NCBI GenBank assembly: GCA_030625465.1
Contig: DAOUQS010000040.1
Coordinates: 1-11,246, forward strand
DNA length: 11,246 bases
DNA from: Amylibacter sp.
GTDB taxonomy: Bacteria; Pseudomonadota; Alphaproteobacteria; Rhodobacterales; Rhodobacteraceae
Direction: 5' to 3'
The notes below the pieces were generated by a model that saw only the letters and a list, made by a program, of their open reading frames with translations, had not been told where the DNA came from and did not search any database. A program made the translations under genes and the position numbers. Position 1 is the first letter of the stretch. Every line of letters begins with the position of its first letter. Below, piece after piece: positions 1 through 4,125 of this stretch.

Positions 1-488
1 GGCGCGGGGGTCGGGATCGGGTTTGCACCAAAAGATGCTTTCACAATCTCGCCGACAACAATCGCAAGCCCGAAAGTCACCAGGATCTGGTCCGCGTGCG
101 GGCGATTGTAGAAATGCTTGATCAGGCCGCGTTCCATAACGTAACCGACCAGAAGCATGACGGGTATGGCAAATAGGATCGCCAAAGGCACTGCCCAGTC
201 GATAATCGCAGCGCCGGTCGCATCACCGAACCATTCAATCACATACGGCGTTTTAACCTTTAAAGGATTGCCCAGAAAATCCGTCTTGGTTGGATCAATG
301 GTAATCTTTGATATGTGTAGAATTTTACTGACAGTCACCGCACAAAAGGCGCCGATCATAAACAACGCGCCGTGCGCGAAGTTAACCACGCCAAGCGTGC
401 CGAAAATAAGGGTAAGGCCCAAAGCGATCAGCGCATAGGCGCTGCCTTTGTCCAAGCCGTTAAGTATTTGAAGTAGGAGCGCGTCCAT
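1..488 (-). CDS. LivH-type ABC transporter permease, partial (C-terminus beyond the left edge)
   Basis: This is the inner-membrane permease of a branched-chain amino acid type (HAAT family) ABC importer, seen here as its first 162 residues. The protein opens MDALLLQILNGLDKGSAYAL and continues with LGLTLIFGTLGVVNFAHGAL, the signature N-terminus of LivH/UrtB-like permeases. A periplasmic insertion at about residues 45-75 and further hydrophobic helices follow. The gene reads off the window edge with no stop. The ATG at 486-488 follows a purine-rich GGGGAACAGG that can serve as a ribosome site. It lies 107 bp downstream of the binding-protein gene on the same strand, so the two are probably one operon. 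The substrate cannot be read from this fragment; amino acids, amides, urea or organic acids are all known for the family. Confidence 0.9.
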   Translation of the reverse strand, partial: MDALLLQILNGLDKGSAYALIALGLTLIFGTLGVVNFAHGALFMIGAFCAVTVSKILHISKITIDPTKTDFLGNPLKVKTPYVIEWFGDATGAAIIDWAVPLAILFAIPVMLLVGYVMERGLIKHFYNRPHADQILVTFGLAIVVGEIVKASFGANPIPTPA

Positions 489-548
489 ATCCTGTTCCCC
501 AGAACATAATGGTTATAGCGTCATTCTTTTTGCGACGCTTTCAAAAGC

Positions 549-577
549 AACCACGCCCCAATGCAAGGGGCGTGATT
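549..577 (-). terminator. Intercistronic hairpin between the binding protein and permease genes (attenuator or mRNA stabiliser)
   Basis: On the minus strand, CACGCCCC (574-567) pairs perfectly with GGGGCGTG (559-552) across a 7-base loop. The stem extends by one T-G wobble and two A-T pairs to 11 bp. It starts 19 bases after the binding-protein stop codon. Only a short broken T run (GGTTGCTTTTG) follows, so it is not a clean full terminator. Hairpins in this place commonly let a binding protein be made in excess over its membrane partners, by partial termination or by blocking 3' decay. The structure is seen; the role is inferred. Confidence 0.6.
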
Positions 578-595
578 TAATCAATTTAGCAGCAC

Positions 596-1933
596 TTAAG
601 CACCCGGGTTACATTTACCCAAAGCACCACCCGCAAACATTGGGTGATCCGGTGCGTATTCCACTTGCGCACGTGGTGTAACTTCCACGATTTCCAAAGC
701 GTCATACTCGTTGGTCGGGTTTTCTTTACCTTGCATCACAAGCACATCTTTGAAGCACTGGTGATCTTCTTTACGGTAAAGTGTTGGACCATTGCCCAAA
801 CCGTCAAACTCGAAGCCTTCCAGAGACTCGCCGATACCACATGGGTTAAACGTGCCGGCACGCTCACAAGCATCCGCATAAAGCAGTGTTTGTGCGTAAA
901 CTGTTTGGGCAGCATTTGATGGCGGGAAGCCATACTTTTCGCCAAACGATTTAACGAATGCTTTTGTGCCTTCGTCGCCAAGTGTCCATGACCAGTTTGT
1001 TGAGCCGAACACACCTTCGATGTTCGCACCAGCACCTTTAGCCATCAGCTCGGAATACAATGGAACGATGATTTCGAAGTTTTTGCCGTTCACTTGCTTG
1101 TCACGCAGGCCAAACTGAACTGCTGAAGTTAGTGAGTTGATCATGTTCCCACCGTAGTGGTTCAGGATCAGAACATCGGCACCGGAATTCAACACAGGCG
1201 CGATATAAGACGAGAAGTCTGTTGTCGCCAGTGGTGTCAGTACGTTGTTCACTGTTTGCCAGCCGATACCTTCGGTCGCCGCCTGGATAGACTCTTGTTG
1301 TGTCCAACCCCAGCTGTAATCAGCTGTCAGGTGGTATGCACGACGTTCCTTGCCGTATGCGTTTTGCAACACAGGTGCCAAAGCGGCACCAGACATGTAG
1401 GCGTTAAAGAAGTGACGGAAGCCGTTGGCTTTCTTATCTTTACCGGTTGTGTCGTTAGAGTGTGTCAAACCAGCCATAAAGATAACGCCGGCTTCTTGGC
1501 ACAGACCCTGCACAGCAATCGCCACACCTGATGATGAACCACCAGTGATCATGATCGCGCCGTCTTTTTCGATCATTGATTTTGCAGAAGCACGCGCCGC
1601 ATCAGATTTAGTCTGCGTGTCGCCCGTTACAAATTCAACTTTCTTGCCAAGGATACCATTACCCTTAAGCGCTTTTGATGTGAACGTATTCATCATGCCG
1701 CCGTCGCCGCCGCCATTCAGATGCTCTACAGCCAGTTCGTATGCGCGTAGCTCATCACTACCTTCGTCCGCATATGGTCCTGTTTGTGGTACGTTAAAGC
1801 CCAGCGTAACTGAACCGCCTGTTGGCGCGTTTGTATACGCAGCAGCAGGGCTTGTGATTAGTGTGGGCATCGCCAGACCAGCACCCATAACGGCACTGGA
1901 CTTAAGCAACCCACGACGAGTAAATTTAGACAT
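596..1933 (-). CDS. ABC transporter substrate-binding protein, branched-chain amino acid/carboxylate type (periplasmic binding protein fold I)
   Basis: This is the periplasmic receptor that delivers solute to the permease encoded downstream. It has 445 residues. The N-terminus carries a twin-arginine-like signal: TRR at residues 5-7, a hydrophobic stretch and an alanine cleavage box near residues 30-32. Mature features of the LivK-like family (Peripla_BP_6) follow, such as the GFNVPQTGPYADEG start and the segment ITGGSSSGVAIAVQGLCQEA. The start chosen is the ATG at 1931-1933, because GGGAGGAA lies just upstream. An upstream in-frame start at 2038 would add 35 residues with no ribosome site and bury the signal peptide. 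It is longer than a typical LivK (about 370) and has several cysteines near the C-terminus. The substrate is unknown. I considered UrtA (urea), but the sequence does not look like it. Divergence from an XRE regulator of the short-chain fatty acid group makes a carboxylate or related ligand possible. Confidence 0.93.
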   Translation of the reverse strand: MSKFTRRGLLKSSAVMGAGLAMPTLITSPAAAYTNAPTGGSVTLGFNVPQTGPYADEGSDELRAYELAVEHLNGGGDGGMMNTFTSKALKGNGILGKKVEFVTGDTQTKSDAARASAKSMIEKDGAIMITGGSSSGVAIAVQGLCQEAGVIFMAGLTHSNDTTGKDKKANGFRHFFNAYMSGAALAPVLQNAYGKERRAYHLTADYSWGWTQQESIQAATEGIGWQTVNNVLTPLATTDFSSYIAPVLNSGADVLILNHYGGNMINSLTSAVQFGLRDKQVNGKNFEIIVPLYSELMAKGAGANIEGVFGSTNWSWTLGDEGTKAFVKSFGEKYGFPPSNAAQTVYAQTLLYADACERAGTFNPCGIGESLEGFEFDGLGNGPTLYRKEDHQCFKDVLVMQGKENPTNEYDALEIVEVTPRAQVEYAPDHPMFAGGALGKCNPGA

Positions 1934-2003
1934 AGATTTCCTCCCGTGTTCTAGCACGATCTGCTCCTCCCAGAACGCCGTGCCAGTGTCTTTCGACTTG
2001 GTT

Positions 2004-2031
2004 AGAATAAAAGAATTAGCAACTATTGCAA
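2004..2031 (-). promoter_or_regulatory. Candidate promoter of the ABC transporter operon, with a TATTGCAATA palindrome
   Basis: On the minus strand a weak -35-like TTGCAA (2031-2026) is followed after 16 bases by TATTCT (2009-2004), 71 bases before the binding-protein ATG. The -35 lies inside the perfect 10-bp palindrome TATTGCAATA (2024-2033), next to a related TTAGCAA (2016-2022). TTGCAA cores are, as I recall, part of the operators of RamB/PccR-type regulators, the group to which the divergent XRE protein belongs. Both hexamers match the consensus at only 4 of 6 positions. Confidence 0.3.
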
Positions 2032-2058
2032 TAAACAACTGATTTTACTTGTTTATTT

Positions 2059-2079
2059 TGTAAATATTTTGAATTTACA
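2059..2079. promoter_or_regulatory. Inverted repeat TGTAAAT-N7-ATTTACA, candidate operator over the -35 box
   Basis: TGTAAAT (2059-2065) and ATTTACA (2073-2079) form a perfect 7-base inverted repeat with a 7-base spacer in the divergent intergenic region. The right arm covers the proposed -35 hexamer TTTACA of the regulator gene. The same GTAAAT/ATTTAC half-sites recur in the palindrome at 2091-2106, which points to a shared binding protein. The obvious candidate is the XRE regulator encoded 68 bp downstream. The background is AT-rich, so some chance contribution is possible. Confidence 0.45.
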
Positions 2080-2102
2080 TACTGCGTTAAAGTAAATATA
2101 TT
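2074..2102 (+). promoter_or_regulatory. Promoter of the XRE regulator gene (sigma70-type)
   Basis: TTTACA (2074-2079) and TATATT (2097-2102) each match the sigma70 consensus at 5 of 6 positions and are separated by 17 bases. Transcription would begin near 2109, leaving a leader of about 38 bases with the ribosome site AAGGA at 2133-2137, nine bases from the ATG. Both hexamers are embedded in inverted repeats, an arrangement typical of a repressed, often autoregulated, promoter. Confidence 0.5.
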
Positions 2103-2106
2103 TACT
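2091..2106. promoter_or_regulatory. 16-bp perfect palindrome AGTAAATATATTTACT over the -10 box
   Basis: This 16-bp sequence equals its own reverse complement and is centred on the proposed -10 hexamer (2097-2102). It shares the GTAAAT half-site with the inverted repeat at 2059-2079. A protein bound here would block RNA polymerase, so negative autoregulation by the XRE protein is the simplest reading. No binding data can be read from sequence. Confidence 0.5.
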
Positions 2107-2146
2107 ATAGTCGATATTTTCGTTTAAAATTAAAGGAAAAGCCAAG

Positions 2147-3442
2147 ATGCCTCGCAGCCTGTTAGGAACACGTATCCGTGAAAACCGCCGTTCCAAGGGG
2201 GTCAGTCAGGCCGCCCTTGCAAAACAGGCAGGCATTTCTGCGTCATATCTGAATTTGATTGAACATAACCGGCGGGGAATCGGCGGGAAAACATTGCTGG
2301 CTTTAGCACGGGTTCTAGAGGTTGATCCGCGCAGTCTGAATGAAGGTGCGGATCAGGCTCTTGTCGGGCGCGTGGAACAAGCCGCCGCATTGGCGCCCAC
2401 CATCGCCTGCGAGACCGATAAAACCGAAGAGTTTATTGCCCGCTTCCACGGCTTTGCCCGCCTGATCGGCAGGCAGTTTGACCGTGCCAAAGTCCAAGAC
2501 GAAACGCTTCAGGCAATGTCGGACCAGATGAACAGCGACCCGTTTTTCTCGGAAGCGATGCACCTGATGCTGTCCAATATCACAACCATAAAATCCACCG
2601 CCGAAATTCTGTCGGATGAGGCCGCCCTGCCGGATGATTTAAAGCAACGCTTCTTGTCGAACCTTTTAAATGAGGCTGAAAGACTGGCACAAACCGCCAC
2701 GGATATTTTGCAGCATTTTGAACCCAACGCACAAAATGACGGCACAACCAGCGATACCGCCCCGGCAGAAGCTATTCTGGAACATAACGACTACTTTATA
2801 AAACAGTTAGAAGGAAACTTCATTTCACCTGTTGATTATGCCGCAAAGCAGAACATGGCAAAACTTGATGAGCAAGAGGCCGTCGATGCGCTGGTGCGCT
2901 ACAGCTCTATCATCCAGAAACTGCCGATCGACACATTCCTGCACTTTGCCAAAGAATACCATTACGACCCGGTCAAGATTTCGCGTAAAATGAATGTTCC
3001 GTTAAATGTCGTTATGTCTAGGTTTGCCCATTTACCAAAACACGATGATATTCCACGGTTTGGAATTCTGGAATGTGATGGTTCGGGTGCTGTGATTTTT
3101 CGCAAACAACTGCCGACATTATCATTGCCCAGATACGGCAGCGCATGCCCTTTATGGCCGATTTACCGCAGCCTTAGCCAGCCCCTTCAGCCGATCAAAG
3201 CGTTTATCAACACGCCGACAGGCGAACGGTTTTTAACATATTCATTAACCCAATACGCAGATCAAAACACCATTGGCCTGCCTGCGCGCACCACCGCGAT
3301 CATGATTTTCACACCTGACTATGAAATGTTCATGCCAAAAACAGAAATAACCCTGCAACCCAATTTGGCAGTTGGTCTGCAATGCTCCGTCTGCCCCCGT
3401 GATAACTGCCCCGCACGACGCGCAAAATACCTATTGCAATAA
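2147..3442 (+). CDS. XRE-family regulator of the short-chain fatty acid (ScfR/RamB-like) group, with a histidine-kinase-like DHp segment
   Basis: This is a predicted DNA-binding regulator of 431 residues. Residues about 6-65 form a Cro/CI-type helix-turn-helix (SQAALAKQAGISASYLNLIEHNRR). Residues about 300-431 match the C-terminal domain of ScfR-type regulators (DUF2083-like), with CPLW at C334 and the Cys-rich end C413-x2-C416-x4-C421. Related proteins usually have an ImmA/IrrE-like middle, but no HExxH is present here. Instead residues about 131-190 resemble a histidine-kinase dimerisation domain: FFSEAMHLMLSNITTIKSTA with H139 at the H-box position, then RFLSNLLNEAERL. No ATP-binding domain follows. 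Known relatives (PccR, RamB) control short-chain acyl-CoA, acetate or propionate metabolism; the ligand here is unknown. The start is supported by AAGGA nine bases upstream. It is divergent from the ABC operon and 63 bp before the receiver gene. The family call is firm; the DHp reading is an inference from motif similarity. Confidence 0.87.
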   Translation: MPRSLLGTRIRENRRSKGVSQAALAKQAGISASYLNLIEHNRRGIGGKTLLALARVLEVDPRSLNEGADQALVGRVEQAAALAPTIACETDKTEEFIARFHGFARLIGRQFDRAKVQDETLQAMSDQMNSDPFFSEAMHLMLSNITTIKSTAEILSDEAALPDDLKQRFLSNLLNEAERLAQTATDILQHFEPNAQNDGTTSDTAPAEAILEHNDYFIKQLEGNFISPVDYAAKQNMAKLDEQEAVDALVRYSSIIQKLPIDTFLHFAKEYHYDPVKISRKMNVPLNVVMSRFAHLPKHDDIPRFGILECDGSGAVIFRKQLPTLSLPRYGSACPLWPIYRSLSQPLQPIKAFINTPTGERFLTYSLTQYADQNTIGLPARTTAIMIFTPDYEMFMPKTEITLQPNLAVGLQCSVCPRDNCPARRAKYLLQ

Positions 3443-3444
3443 TC

Positions 3445-3470
3445 CCGCTTGCCTATAAGCGGAATCGCTT
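3445..3470 (+). other. Hairpin with two alternative pairings between regulator and receiver genes
   Basis: Two bases after the regulator stop codon, CCGCTT (3445-3450) pairs with AAGCGG (3457-3462) across GCCTAT. The same AAGCG (3457-3461) can instead pair with CGCTT (3466-3470). The two forms exclude each other. No T run follows, so this is not an intrinsic terminator. It could tune read-through or mRNA decay between the transcription factor and the receiver gene, whose ribosome site begins at 3493. Confidence 0.35.
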
Positions 3471-3505
3471 TAAGCTGCACATGCCGCGCCTTGAGGGAGG
3501 GATAC

Positions 3506-3874
3506 GTGTCAAAATCAGTTCTGATAGTCGAAGATGAACCCTTTATTATGGAGGCCCTGTCATTCCTGCTAAAGCGCGACGGGCTAGATATTTCGACATT
3601 TACAGATGGTCAGGGTTGCGTAGAGCGCATTCAGGCCCTGAAACCTGACCTGGTGATACTTGATATGATGTTGCCCAACCGTAGCGGGATGCAAATTTTG
3701 GAAGATCTGCGCGCAATGGACGATTTTTCCAACCTGCCGGTTTTGATGTTAACTGCCAAAGGCCAGAAAAAAGACCGTGCGGCGGCTGAAAGTGCCGGTG
3801 TCAGCCTGTTTATGACCAAGCCTTTTTCCAATAAAGAAATCATTCAAAACGTTCACAGGCTTTTGGACAGATGA
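3506..3874 (+). CDS. Single-domain response regulator (REC only)
   Basis: This is a cytoplasmic phospho-acceptor of 122 residues consisting of one CheY-like receiver domain and nothing else. All key residues are visible: the acidic pair E9-D10, phospho-acceptor D53 (LVILDMMLP), switch T83 (LMLTAKG) and K105 (MTKPF). The GTG at 3506-3508 is chosen as start because GAGGGAGGGA lies a few bases upstream (3493-3502) and the receiver fold begins at once (MSKSVLIVEDEPF). An earlier TTG at 3449 would add 19 residues unlike a receiver domain and has no ribosome site. With no output domain it must act through a partner; the adjacent XRE protein and the symporter-kinase are the candidates. The CrbR partners of CrbS-type kinases normally carry a LuxR-type DNA-binding domain, which is absent here. 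Its stop overlaps the next start (ATGA). Confidence 0.92.
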   Translation: MSKSVLIVEDEPFIMEALSFLLKRDGLDISTFTDGQGCVERIQALKPDLVILDMMLPNRSGMQILEDLRAMDDFSNLPVLMLTAKGQKKDRAAAESAGVSLFMTKPFSNKEIIQNVHRLLDR

Positions 3875-4125
3875 GCGAAAAACAATCTTTTGACGAGGTT
3901 AACCAAAAAAACCGCCGCAGCCGCAAGAAACGTGAAATTGCCCTGATACTGCCTGTCATAGGGGTGTTGTTGCTGCTGACGCCGATTGTGAAATTATTCA
4001 TCGGCAGCACTGAAACATCCCCCTTGATCGGCGCGTTGCTGTTCATTTTCGGGGTCTGGGCTGCTTTGATTGCAGCCGCGTTTATTCTGTCGCGCAGCCT
4101 GATCTTTGAAATCCGGGATAAATAA
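3871..4125 (+). CDS. Small two-helix inner-membrane protein, probable partner of the symporter-kinase
   Basis: I do not recognise a named family. The 84-residue protein has a charged basic N-terminal tail (residues 1-22, with RRSRKKR), a first hydrophobic helix at about 23-44, a short loop with acidic E48, and a second helix at about 52-73. By the positive-inside rule both ends should be cytoplasmic. It overlaps the receiver stop by four bases (ATGA) and shares one base with the sensor start (TAATG), so translation of all three is probably coupled. Many sodium:solute symporters of the acetate type are encoded directly after a small two-helix protein (YjcH/DUF485 or DUF4212 with ActP). The sequence is not clearly either family, but position and topology suggest an equivalent accessory role. 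That role is inference. Confidence 0.8.
   Translation: MSEKQSFDEVNQKNRRSRKKREIALILPVIGVLLLLTPIVKLFIGSTETSPLIGALLFIFGVWAALIAAAFILSRSLIFEIRDK

Noticed and set aside
1934..2038. N-terminal extension of the binding protein from a start at 2038
   Set aside because: The strong GGGAGGAA site and the Tat-like signal both place the start at 1933; the extension does not read like protein and overlaps the putative promoter.
1425..2042. Plus-strand open frame of 205 codons opposite the binding-protein gene
   Set aside because: It is antisense to a clearly recognisable protein, is proline/serine-rich without domain character, has no good ribosome site and runs into the promoter region; it is a shadow frame.
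3449..3505. TTG-initiated extension of the receiver protein
   Set aside because: It would begin inside a hairpin and add 19 residues unrelated to the receiver fold, whereas the GTG at 3506 has an excellent ribosome site.
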